A stretch of 33,449 nucleotides of DNA from an uncultured Clostridia bacterium (GTDB lineage Bacteria > Bacillota > Clostridia > Christensenellales > CAG-917): the NCBI GenBank assembly GCA_947629635.1, contig CANREO010000004.1:1-33449 (forward strand), written 5' to 3'. Position 1 is the first letter of the stretch, and each line of letters opens with the position of its first letter. The notes below the pieces were generated by a model. It was given only the letters and a program-made list of their open reading frames with translations, did no database searches and was not told the origin of the DNA. Shown here one piece after another: positions 21,560-28,383 of the stretch. The translations under genes and the position numbers were made by a program.

Positions 21560-21976
21560 TTAAAGATAATTTCTCAAATTTTTGATGCACTTGTCATATG
21601 TCTTCATAAGGTCGTGCGCAAGTTGAGGGACTTCTACGCCATCGCGATTCAGCTCGTTGATGCATTTTTGCACGCTTGTGATGCCCATGTTGTAGCCGTC
21701 TATCAGCATACTTGCCAGATGTGAGTTGCTGTTGTCGAAGCTTGCGTTCATTTTTACTCCGGCTTTTAGCATCATTCGTTGGATGGGATGAGTTTTTGCG
21801 TCCTCGAGTTCTTTTTCGCCGAGTTCTGCTTCCGCTTTTTGATAGAACTCCTCAAGCACTTCCTTCTGCGAGAGTACGAGATTTTTGAGCTTGTCGCACT
21901 CTACATAGTTGATGATATTGTCGATCGACTGTGCGCCCATTGCAGTGTTGCGCACTATTTCTCTATAAATTTTCAT
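21560..21976 (-). CDS. Small helical protein of unknown function
   Basis: A protein of 138 residues with no signal peptide or membrane segment, predicted from its heptad-like pattern to be all alpha-helical: residues about 3-25, 30-65 (VLSQKEVLEEFYQKAEAELG), 80-105 and 112-138 could form a four-helix bundle of ferritin-like or DUF2383-like shape. I see no clear di-iron EXXH ligands and do not recognise a family. CAGGAGG six bases before the ATG makes the start secure. It is leftward, downstream of spoIIR in the same direction, 48 bases apart, so it may be read from the spoIIR promoter. Confidence 0.8.
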   Translation of the reverse strand: MKIYREIVRNTAMGAQSIDNIINYVECDKLKNLVLSQKEVLEEFYQKAEAELGEKELEDAKTHPIQRMMLKAGVKMNASFDNSNSHLASMLIDGYNMGITSVQKCINELNRDGVEVPQLAHDLMKTYDKCIKNLRNYL

Positions 21977-22024
21977 AAATGCCTCCTGAAAGTAGAATGC
22001 GCGTAAAACATATGTTTATTCATA

Positions 22025-22576
22025 TCAATTGAACAGTTTATCCAGCATTTCTTTCACCCAGGACTTGTATATGAGCTTTTCTCCGTTTTCGGAAGAGGGC
22101 GTGAAGCACAGCGGCGGAAATGCAACGCACCACCAGTTTTGCCCCTTGCCGCTGCCGAGGTTTATGATGACGGCGTCATAGCGCCCTTCGGGGAATGTAT
22201 ATTCGTCGTATCTTTTTTCGGGGAAATATTCGTTGCTGTACACTATGTCGGAAGTATAATCGAATCCGTTTGCCTTAAGCGTGTCGTCAGCGATCGCGCA
22301 TAGCCGAGATTTTACGTTTATAAGCCTGTTCGCAGCCTCCCTCTTTGACGAACATCCCTCGAGCGCGTATTGAAGATACTCTGTGACGGCGTCACGTACT
22401 TTAAGTTTGACGGATTGGTCGTCGGCGCTGTCAGAGTTTGCGCGTATGTGTATTCGGATGCAATTGTCGGCAAGTTCGCTTCCGCCACGATCGCAACCGC
22501 ACAAGGATGATGCGAGAAATATGCACAAGGCGGCGATGATAAATACGGAGATTTTTTTAATATGTAAATTTTTCAT
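22025..22576 (-). CDS. spoIIR: Stage II sporulation protein R
   Basis: SpoIIR (183 residues) is the signal made in the forespore that activates the SpoIIGA protease, so that pro-sigma-E is processed in the mother cell. CIRIHIRANSDSADDQSVKLKVRDAV near residues 39-64 and NWWCVAFPPLCF near the C-terminus are its hallmarks. The N-terminus is a hydrophobic export signal (about 9-25) ending in LCGC, a possible lipoprotein cleavage site at Cys28. The start is ATG 22576, where the hydrophobic signal begins; the frame stays open upstream, but those residues are not signal-like. No ribosome binding site precedes it, and a SigF-like promoter ends five bases upstream. Confidence 0.93.
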   Translation of the reverse strand: MKNLHIKKISVFIIAALCIFLASSLCGCDRGGSELADNCIRIHIRANSDSADDQSVKLKVRDAVTEYLQYALEGCSSKREAANRLINVKSRLCAIADDTLKANGFDYTSDIVYSNEYFPEKRYDEYTFPEGRYDAVIINLGSGKGQNWWCVAFPPLCFTPSSENGEKLIYKSWVKEMLDKLFN

Positions 22577-22581
22577 GATTT

Positions 22582-22610
22582 TATTTTTGCCAAATTCAAG
22601 CAGGTTAAAC
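22582..22610 (-). promoter_or_regulatory. SigF-like promoter of spoIIR
   Basis: On the minus strand: -35 GTTTA (22610-22606, 4 of 5 to the GYATA consensus), 14-bp spacer, -10 GGCAAAAATA (22591-22582), a full match to GGnnAnAnTR. Five bases later comes the spoIIR ATG, so the mRNA would have almost no leader. spoIIR is a SigF gene in Bacillus, which supports the reading. Confidence 0.55.
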
Positions 22611-22611
22611 T

Positions 22612-22640
22612 GCATAAAAGCAAAATATACATGCAAACTA
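22612..22640 (+). promoter_or_regulatory. SigG-like promoter of sleB-ypeB
   Basis: -35 GCATA (22612-22616), 17-bp spacer, -10 CAAACTA (22634-22640, one mismatch to CATWHTA). The predicted start near 22647 leaves a leader of only about 9 nt holding part of the GAGGTG ribosome binding site. The -35 box lies one base from that of spoIIR on the other strand. Confidence 0.45.
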
Positions 22641-22655
22641 GCCGTGAGGTGAAAA

Positions 22656-23366
22656 ATGCGATCGAGTTTAATTAAGGATTCAACAATCGTGAAGATACTT
22701 CCGGCGTTTTTGGCGATCGTGCTTGCGGCCGTAATTTTTGTATACTGCATTCCTTCCGACTGCAGTGTGGCCGAGGCAGCCACGTTGAAGCAAGGTTCGA
22801 CCGGCGCCGTCGTCAAAACCATGCAGACAAAACTTATAAATTGGGGGTATCTGAGCGGAAAGGCCGATGGAATTTTCGGATCTAAAACAAAAGCCGCGGT
22901 GATTTATTTTCAAAAGCGTAACGGACTTGTCGCGGATGGAATAGTCGGCACAAAGACGGCTCAGGCTATGGGGCTTAAATTGTCCGGCACTACGACGACA
23001 AACGGCGGCGGCACGTCGTCTACGGAATTGAATTTGCTTGCGCGCGTCGTTTACGGCGAAGCAAGAGGAGAGCCCTACACGGGGCAAGTGGCCGTAGCGG
23101 CGGTTGTGCTTAACAGAGTAAAGAGTTCGAGTTTTCCCAACACCGTATCGGGAGTGATTTATCAGGCCGGCGCATTTGACTGCGTGGCGGATGGGCAGAT
23201 AAATATGACTCCCAATCAAAACGCGATCAACGCTGCTCGCGATGCTCTGAACGGATGGGACCCGACTTATGGCTGCCTGTTTTATTACAATCCCCGTACG
23301 GCTACAAGCAAGTGGATGCTGTCTCGAACCGTCAAATTGAAGATAGGCAATCATGCATTTTGTTGA
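22656..23366 (+). CDS. sleB: Spore cortex-lytic enzyme SleB
   Basis: SleB (236 residues) is a lytic transglycosylase stored in the dormant spore that degrades cortex peptidoglycan during germination. A signal peptide (hydrophobic about 12-32, cleavage near SVAEAA) is followed by a peptidoglycan-binding domain (LKQGSTGAVVKTMQTKLINW through GIVGTKTAQAMGL, about 41-108), a Thr/Gly linker, and the Hydrolase_2 catalytic domain starting LLARVVYGEARGEPYTGQVA, where the Glu of YGEARGE is catalytic. GAGGTG lies six bases before the ATG. ypeB follows after 15 bases; the pair is a conserved bicistronic unit, because SleB needs YpeB for stability and placement. Confidence 0.96.
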   Translation: MRSSLIKDSTIVKILPAFLAIVLAAVIFVYCIPSDCSVAEAATLKQGSTGAVVKTMQTKLINWGYLSGKADGIFGSKTKAAVIYFQKRNGLVADGIVGTKTAQAMGLKLSGTTTTNGGGTSSTELNLLARVVYGEARGEPYTGQVAVAAVVLNRVKSSSFPNTVSGVIYQAGAFDCVADGQINMTPNQNAINAARDALNGWDPTYGCLFYYNPRTATSKWMLSRTVKLKIGNHAFC

Positions 23367-23381
23367 TAAAGAGGTGAATAT

Positions 23382-24794
23382 ATGAGCAATAAAAAAACCA
23401 ACTGCGTAAAAACGCAGGACACAAAAAAGACCAAGAGACAACGCAATTCGCGAGTGGCAAAGACTGCGGTGCTCGGCACTGTGCTCGGCCTTTGCGCTAG
23501 CGCGATAGTAGGGCTTTCGGTAGCGTTATATTTTGCCGACAAAACGGTCGAGACGCACGAAAGTTACCAAAGGCAAATGGACGCCGTGTATTTCAGAGCG
23601 TATTATGACCTGATCGAGGGCGCCAACGATATGGGCGTCATGCTGAAGAAGTTGGGCGTTTCCAATTCGCCGACCATGCAACAGTCAATGCTTTATGAAG
23701 TATGGAGCGCTGCAAACCTTGCCGAAAACTCGCTCGGCATGTTCGAAAGTCAAGACGACGGAATTTTGCGGGCGCAAAAATTCGTAAATCAACTTGGAGA
23801 CTATTCTCATGCGCTTGCGCTGAGAGTGGCCGCCGGCAAACCGCTTACGGAAGAGGAGAGAGAAAGGCTCTCGAAACTTGCCGAGGTGGCGTCTGTATAT
23901 CAACGCGCGTTGACGGAGTTTGGCAAGCAACTTGAGGATGGGAATACCTTTATGGGCGAAGATGGAGCATTGAACAATTTTACGGCGGCATTTTCGGAAT
24001 TTTCTCAACCCGATTTCGCCTATCCCGAAATGATTTACGACGGGCCGTTTTCGGACGCTCTCGAAAACAAACAGCTTGTCGGGATGGGCGGAAAGGATAT
24101 TACGGCAGAGCGCGGCGAAGAATTGTTGAATGACTATTTGAGCGCGTACGAAGTGAGCGACGTCGCCTATATCGGCGAAGGAGAGGGCGACATACCCACT
24201 TACAACTTTATGTTGACGGCAGACGGCGCGCCGGCGTTTGCGCAAATTTGCAAGAGGGGAGGAATGTTGATCTCATACAATGTAAACATCGACGACGTCG
24301 CTTCATCAAAAGCCGTGAGGCAGGACGCCGGCCCCACATGCCAACAAAATGCCTTGGCGTTTGCAAGCAAGTTGGGTTTTGACAATATGCAGGTAGTCTG
24401 GTCATCTTCCGCGCATGGAGAATGCGTAGTCAATCTTGCGCCTGTTCAGGAAGGCGTTATACTCTATTCCGATCTTGTAAAAGTCAAACTCAGAGAGGAG
24501 GGCAGCCGCGTCATCGGACTTGACGCCACACACTATGCCTTCAACCATAGAGAGAGAAAACTCGACGTTCCCACAATAACTGCCGAACAAGCAAAACAAA
24601 ATTTGTCCATCCCGGCAATATCGGAAGGCAGGCTTGCCTTGATACCGTTGCGCGGCACTAAAGAGACGTTGACTTATGAGTTCGAATGTGAACAAGACGG
24701 CACTTATTTTGTATATATAGACGCGCTGAGCGGAGACGAAGCGAATATACTGTACGTCATCGACGACGAGGCCTCGGGCATGAGAACGATATGA
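23382..24794 (+). CDS. ypeB: Germination protein YpeB
   Basis: YpeB (470 residues) is the partner of SleB in the spore and is required for its correct location and stability. A basic N-terminus is followed by one membrane helix (about 27-49, AVLGTVLGLCASAIVGLSVAL), then a helical domain (about 55-190, rich in LAENSLGMF, LALRVAAGK) and a C-terminal half made of PepSY-like beta-alpha modules, the last at about 395-465 (ITAEQAKQNLSIPAISEGRLALIPL...TYFVYIDALSGDEANILYVID). The length and order fit YpeB. GAGGTG precedes the ATG. Together with sleB it shows that this organism makes germinable spores. Confidence 0.94.
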   Translation: MSNKKTNCVKTQDTKKTKRQRNSRVAKTAVLGTVLGLCASAIVGLSVALYFADKTVETHESYQRQMDAVYFRAYYDLIEGANDMGVMLKKLGVSNSPTMQQSMLYEVWSAANLAENSLGMFESQDDGILRAQKFVNQLGDYSHALALRVAAGKPLTEEERERLSKLAEVASVYQRALTEFGKQLEDGNTFMGEDGALNNFTAAFSEFSQPDFAYPEMIYDGPFSDALENKQLVGMGGKDITAERGEELLNDYLSAYEVSDVAYIGEGEGDIPTYNFMLTADGAPAFAQICKRGGMLISYNVNIDDVASSKAVRQDAGPTCQQNALAFASKLGFDNMQVVWSSSAHGECVVNLAPVQEGVILYSDLVKVKLREEGSRVIGLDATHYAFNHRERKLDVPTITAEQAKQNLSIPAISEGRLALIPLRGTKETLTYEFECEQDGTYFVYIDALSGDEANILYVIDDEASGMRTI

Positions 24795-24812
24795 AAGGAC
24801 GTTGAACGAAAA

Positions 24813-24835
24813 AAAGCCCCACGACGTGGGGCTTT
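24813..24835. terminator. Bidirectional terminator between ypeB and the zinc-ribbon membrane gene
   Basis: AAAGCCCCAC (24813-24822) and GTGGGGCTTT (24826-24835) pair perfectly around GAC. On the minus strand the stem runs into a long T-run (TTTTTTT then CG), a strong terminator for the leftward gene; on the plus strand it follows the ypeB stop by 18 bases with a shorter T-run. Confidence 0.9.
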
Positions 24836-24851
24836 GATATATTTGAGATCT

Positions 24852-25685
24852 TTATTTTTGTTTTTTATTGAGAGGAGCGAGGAATATGAGGGAGAAGAGG
24901 AATTGTATAAATCCAAGCAAGGGCAGCGCGTAGGCCAAAAACATGCCCAACTGGATAGGATATGTGAATACCACGACAAAGCTTACCCCCTCGGCAAGCA
25001 TCATAAAGGGCGATATGTAGAGCAATATCGTAACGGCGAAGAAAATCAAACTCCACAACACGTTTAACAGGCGGCTGTACTTTTTGATGATCGCACAAAC
25101 GAGCGCGCCGATAAAACTTATGCATGACATCGTGAATACGATCAGCGGAAGGATTGTGTACATGCCCATCCATACGCTTTCGCCAAACAGCCCTTTAAGT
25201 TCTGCGGCATGTTTTACAACCAACTCCCAGGATGAAATTCCATTGAACAACTCAAGACCGTAACTGGACGTTGCTATCACTCCCGTACTTATAAGGTATG
25301 CGACAACGGCTCCGGCAATGAAGATGAGGGAGAGAATCATCATAAAGATATTTCTGCCCAAGCCGGTCTTCGGTTTTTTGCCGTTCGGATTTTTATTTTG
25401 TTTGGGATCCGCGTCGGAAGAATTGCTATCGTCATCATCGTTATACTGATTGAGGGTCGGCAAATCATTGTCCGTTTCGTAATCGGTGTTGTAAGGTTGC
25501 TCAAAAGGAGTTGAGGTTTCGGAGCGGTCGATTTTATTGAGCTTCACTCCTATGCAACAACCGCAATTGGGACAATTGATCGGATATCTGTAATCGTCGG
25601 GAAACTGTTCCAAATTTTCCGGTCGGCGGAAGCTCAATTCTTTATTGCAACGAGGGCATCTCGTATACAAAATATTTCCTGCCAT
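24852..25685 (-). CDS. Membrane protein with N-terminal zinc ribbon, unknown function
   Basis: A protein of 277 residues. The N-terminus is a zinc ribbon, CPRC (10-13) and CPNC (38-41), followed by further Cys residues at CC (43-44). A polar, Asp/Asn-rich linker (about 55-105) leads to four hydrophobic segments at about 113-136 (IFMMILSLIFIAGAVVAYLI), 172-197, 205-228 and 237-270. The layout resembles other Clostridia zinc-ribbon membrane proteins of unknown role, and no catalytic motif is seen. I chose ATG 25685 because AAGGAG lies eight bases upstream; the frame is open further upstream, but that would cross a strong promoter. It is monocistronic, with its own promoter and terminator. Confidence 0.85.
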   Translation of the reverse strand: MAGNILYTRCPRCNKELSFRRPENLEQFPDDYRYPINCPNCGCCIGVKLNKIDRSETSTPFEQPYNTDYETDNDLPTLNQYNDDDDSNSSDADPKQNKNPNGKKPKTGLGRNIFMMILSLIFIAGAVVAYLISTGVIATSSYGLELFNGISSWELVVKHAAELKGLFGESVWMGMYTILPLIVFTMSCISFIGALVCAIIKKYSRLLNVLWSLIFFAVTILLYISPFMMLAEGVSFVVVFTYPIQLGMFLAYALPLLGFIQFLFSLIFLAPLNKKQK

Positions 25686-25719
25686 ATTTCTGTACTCCTT
25701 AAAAATATTCCTATCTGTT

Positions 25720-25748
25720 ATTATATTATTATTGTTGCACAAAGTCAA
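25720..25748 (-). promoter_or_regulatory. Predicted promoter of the zinc-ribbon membrane gene
   Basis: On the minus strand: -35 TTGACT (25748-25743), 17-bp spacer, consensus -10 TATAAT (25725-25720), predicted start near 25713. The rest of the gap up to 25914 shows only a small palindrome (TTTCAA, CGT, TTGAAA, 25798-25812). Confidence 0.7.
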
Positions 25749-25914
25749 TGCCGGTTGATAAAAAAATTTTTATGGGCGGATTTGTCGAAACCATTCATTT
25801 CAACGTTTGAAACGCCGTATTTTCATTGCCTGTCCGCAGTCATTGAGTGTGATCGCCCACGAAGACCCGATAATTTGCGGCTTATGCTAAATTATTTTAA
25901 AATATGATTTTATG

Positions 25915-25936
25915 AAAAAAGCGAGATTTTCTCGCT
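25915..25936 (-). terminator. Rho-independent terminator after the small hypothetical gene
   Basis: On the minus strand AGCGAGA, a 3-base loop and TCTCGCT are followed by TTTTT. The stem (25936-25920) starts at the last base of the stop codon of the 106-residue gene, a very tight arrangement. Confidence 0.88.
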
Positions 25937-26256
25937 CATACGGCGCTGTGCGCATCCGCATTTTCCAGAATGTTGCGCATGGAAACGTAATCGGCGCAAA
26001 TTTGCAATATGTATCTTTGCTTTTCGTCGTGCGAAAGCGTCGACATCTTCTTTTGATCCGCAAAGCAATCGATGGGATTGTCCACTTTTTCGCCGCTGCG
26101 CTTTAAAGCGCACAACTTCAGATATATCTCGCGCTGTTGCGGCGTGATATTTTTCGGGGCGTTTTGCCCCTCGCCGTACGTATTGTTGCAAAGTCTTGCC
26201 TTTGCCTCGCTTGCCAGTGTGCGGAGCTTGCATTTCGGGTGTTTTACGTTGCTCAT
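25936..26256 (-). CDS. Hypothetical protein in the spore gene region
   Basis: A soluble protein of 106 residues with no signal peptide or membrane helix. The first 40 residues are basic and polar; the rest seems helical (TPQQREIYLKLCALKRSG, SHDEKQRYILQICADYVSMRNIL). It has five Cys residues (about 9, 23, 49, 64, 87) without a recognisable metal motif. I do not recognise a family. GGAGG lies seven bases before the ATG, so it is a real gene. It lies 73 bases downstream of yabQ in the same direction; a TATAAG box in that gap hints at its own promoter but a convincing -35 is missing. A terminator closes it. Confidence 0.8.
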   Translation of the reverse strand: MSNVKHPKCKLRTLASEAKARLCNNTYGEGQNAPKNITPQQREIYLKLCALKRSGEKVDNPIDCFADQKKMSTLSHDEKQRYILQICADYVSMRNILENADAHSAV

Positions 26257-26329
26257 AAAAGCCTCCGTCGCTTATACTAGCACAAAGGACAAGCAAAAGA
26301 AATACGTCCGCAAAACTTGACAATGTTTG

Positions 26330-26629
26330 CTATTTTTTGCCAAATTTTCCCTTATGTTTTCTGTAAATTTTGACGCTTGTCGGAAGCACGGCGACGCCCA
26401 GCAGATATGCCGTAAGCGCGTAAAGTTCGGGTTTCCCGCCCAAAACGAATTCGACGCATACTATAAACGCCGCGGCGATGCAGACAGTTGCGAAAAAATC
26501 AGTCAGAGCGCGTTCGAGCGGACGCGCCTTGCGCAAATACAGCAGAGCGAATATGCCCACCGCAAGCCCTACGGCAAGACATATCAAAAAACATATTCCC
26601 TGCTCTTTAACGTTTGCGCCGAGCGTCAT
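26330..26629 (-). CDS. yabQ: YabQ-like spore cortex membrane protein
   Basis: A small membrane protein of 99 residues with three hydrophobic segments (about 11-31, 40-62 and 66-86) and a basic C-terminus (KIYRKHKGKFGKK). Its position directly after yabP, with a four-base ATGA start/stop overlap, fits YabQ, a mother-cell protein of the outer forespore membrane needed for cortex formation in Bacillus. It is much shorter than Bacillus YabQ (about 210), lacking the long C-terminal region, as expected for a reduced clostridial form. The sequence alone is weakly diagnostic; the call depends on the neighbour. Confidence 0.72.
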   Translation of the reverse strand: MTLGANVKEQGICFLICLAVGLAVGIFALLYLRKARPLERALTDFFATVCIAAAFIVCVEFVLGGKPELYALTAYLLGVAVLPTSVKIYRKHKGKFGKK

Positions 26630-26937
26630 TTCAGAATGCGCTTTATGAGCGAGGGCGCTTGAGAGGTATAGCGCAAAGAAAAAACTTCGCCGCCAACGCT
26701 GAATTTGCCGTTTTCTATGTCGAGATTTTTTACGCTGAGGCCGCGTCCCGTAACCAACAATGTTTCTTCTTCGAGTTTTATCGTGATGTTTTTGTCGGTA
26801 AATACGGGCACTGCCTTTACGCCTGTCATGCTCATGGCCCTTTTATGATCTATTTCCAGTTTATGTCCTTGGATCTTGGGATCCGAATTAGAGGCCGCTG
26901 CTGTGATCGAAGAGGGCAGTTTTGTCGATTTTTCCAT
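26626..26937 (-). CDS. yabP: Sporulation protein YabP
   Basis: A protein of 103 residues with the YabP/YqfC fold of short beta-strands: KLEIDHKRAMSMTGVKAVPV, FTDKNITIKLEEETLLVTGR, LSVKNLDIENGKFSVGGEVF. HKLEIDHKRAMSMTGV is the family signature. YabP belongs to the SigE-dependent mother-cell programme of spore coat and cortex assembly. The N-terminal 25 residues are a polar extension. AAAGGAG lies six bases before the ATG, and yabQ overlaps its stop codon. I could not identify a convincing SigE promoter in the A/T-rich gap upstream, which it shares with the divergent gene at 27067. Confidence 0.87.
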   Translation of the reverse strand: MEKSTKLPSSITAAASNSDPKIQGHKLEIDHKRAMSMTGVKAVPVFTDKNITIKLEEETLLVTGRGLSVKNLDIENGKFSVGGEVFSLRYTSQAPSLIKRILK

Positions 26938-26964
26938 ATAAACTCCTTTGCCGAACGCTTTTCA

Positions 26965-26993
26965 TTGACAATAATATTAAAAAAATATAAAAT
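26965..26993 (+). promoter_or_regulatory. Predicted promoter of the acetyltransferase-like gene
   Basis: Consensus -35 TTGACA (26965-26970), 17-bp spacer, -10 TAAAAT (26988-26993); predicted start near 27000, leaving a leader of about 67 nt. It lies in the gap divergent from yabP. Confidence 0.65.
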
Positions 26994-27066
26994 ATATGCT
27001 ATACATTATTACAAAATTTTTCGTGTGCGGCGAATGTCGCAAAACGGCGGAGCATATAGAGGGGCC

Positions 27067-28332
27067 ATGTCTAAGGACAAGACAAAAAAAACCAAATATA
27101 TTCTGGACGTATCAGCCCGATTTTACCCTATAATTTCGGGAAAGAAACGGCAGAGCCTTTTCGGGCTTGTTGCGCGGCTTTGCGATGAAATAGACGGCGT
27201 TCGTCTCGAAGTAGCCGTCAACGACGCGGCAAGAAGGTTTCCCACCATATGCGCTCGCATAGTCGGCGGTTACAGTTGGCACTATGTCCGACCCAATGAC
27301 TCAAGAATCAAGGTTTTCGAAGACGACGGCGCAGTGCTTAAACCAATAGATATCAATGAAACCAACGGATATATGTTCAGGTTGAGCTATGGCGGCCGTA
27401 TCGTAAAACTCGACATTTTCCATGCATTGACGGACGCAAACGGCGGATTGGAGTTTTTGAAAGCCGTGCTCAGAAGATACAGGGAGCTTGAAGGCGTCTG
27501 CTTCGATGAGAGTTGCGGCATAGCAAACTGTTCCGATCAAGCGTCCGAGGCGGAAACGGAGGACAGTTTTGTAAGATATTATAAGCCTATTCCGCTCAGC
27601 AAACTCGGTTTGAAGGAAATGGTCGGTTTCGCTCCGCATAGGCGCAAAGGCACGTTTAACGAGGGAGGTCGCCTCAAGCGCGAAGTGAGGGCTTTCGACG
27701 CGCAAGTCGCGCTCGACATCGCCAAACTTCACGAGGCGTCTCTGACGGCATATTTTACGGGCGTATTGGCATATTGTCTGGAAAAGTTGAGCGACAACGG
27801 CAAGCCGTATGTGCTCATGATACCCGTAAATTTGAGACGCATATTTCCGTCGCGAACGCATAGAAATTTTGTCACATTCGTTCGAGTAGTCATCTATCCC
27901 AAAAAGCACAAGACTCTCGAGGAATATATTGCGTCCGCGAAGGAGCAACTTTCAAAACTCGCGACGCGCGAGAATATGGAAAAATTCATTTCCACCACGG
28001 TGCGCGGCACAAACAACGCGCTGCTCAAAAGCGTGCCGCTTGCGATAAAGACATTTTTCATCAGATTGGGCAGATTGTTCATGCGATCGAGGCAGACGAT
28101 CATTTTCAGCAACGTGGGCAAAATAGATCTTCCCGATATGCTGGGCGTGGAGCAAATGTGGCTGCAACCCAACGTTTCCAAAAATAATGTGGAAAATATG
28201 GCTTGTATAACGGTGGGCAACGTCGCGACTTTGGCTTTTACAAGGATAATCGAAGAAGATTCGCTTTCAAAACTATTCTTCGATACGCTGGTGGAACAGG
28301 GACTGACCGAACTTGACGAATACGAGGCGTAA
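27067..28332 (+). CDS. Condensation / alcohol-acetyltransferase-like protein
   Basis: A protein of 421 residues that fits the CoA-dependent acyltransferase (chloramphenicol-acetyltransferase/condensation) fold. FHALTDANGG near residue 118 is the HxxxDxxG active-site motif of this fold, and the C-terminal IIFSNVGKIDLPD matches the second conserved strand region. Similar clostridial proteins are often labelled alcohol acetyltransferase; the true acyl donor and acceptor are unknown. YILDVSARFYPII at the N-terminus is typical of that group. The frame stays open far upstream, through the promoter region; ATG 27067 is chosen because AGAGGGG lies before it and the family sequence begins just after. 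The gene precedes alaS by 51 bases. Confidence 0.78.
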   Translation: MSKDKTKKTKYILDVSARFYPIISGKKRQSLFGLVARLCDEIDGVRLEVAVNDAARRFPTICARIVGGYSWHYVRPNDSRIKVFEDDGAVLKPIDINETNGYMFRLSYGGRIVKLDIFHALTDANGGLEFLKAVLRRYRELEGVCFDESCGIANCSDQASEAETEDSFVRYYKPIPLSKLGLKEMVGFAPHRRKGTFNEGGRLKREVRAFDAQVALDIAKLHEASLTAYFTGVLAYCLEKLSDNGKPYVLMIPVNLRRIFPSRTHRNFVTFVRVVIYPKKHKTLEEYIASAKEQLSKLATRENMEKFISTTVRGTNNALLKSVPLAIKTFFIRLGRLFMRSRQTIIFSNVGKIDLPDMLGVEQMWLQPNVSKNNVENMACITVGNVATLAFTRIIEEDSLSKLFFDTLVEQGLTELDEYEA

Positions 28333-28383
28333 ATATCGAAAATTAACGGAAATACTGCTATATGCAGAAAGATAGGTAGAACT

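Noticed and set aside
26614..27066. Long N-terminal extension of the acetyltransferase-like gene
   Set aside because: The extension runs antisense through yabP and across a consensus promoter; a good ribosome binding site supports the ATG at 27067.
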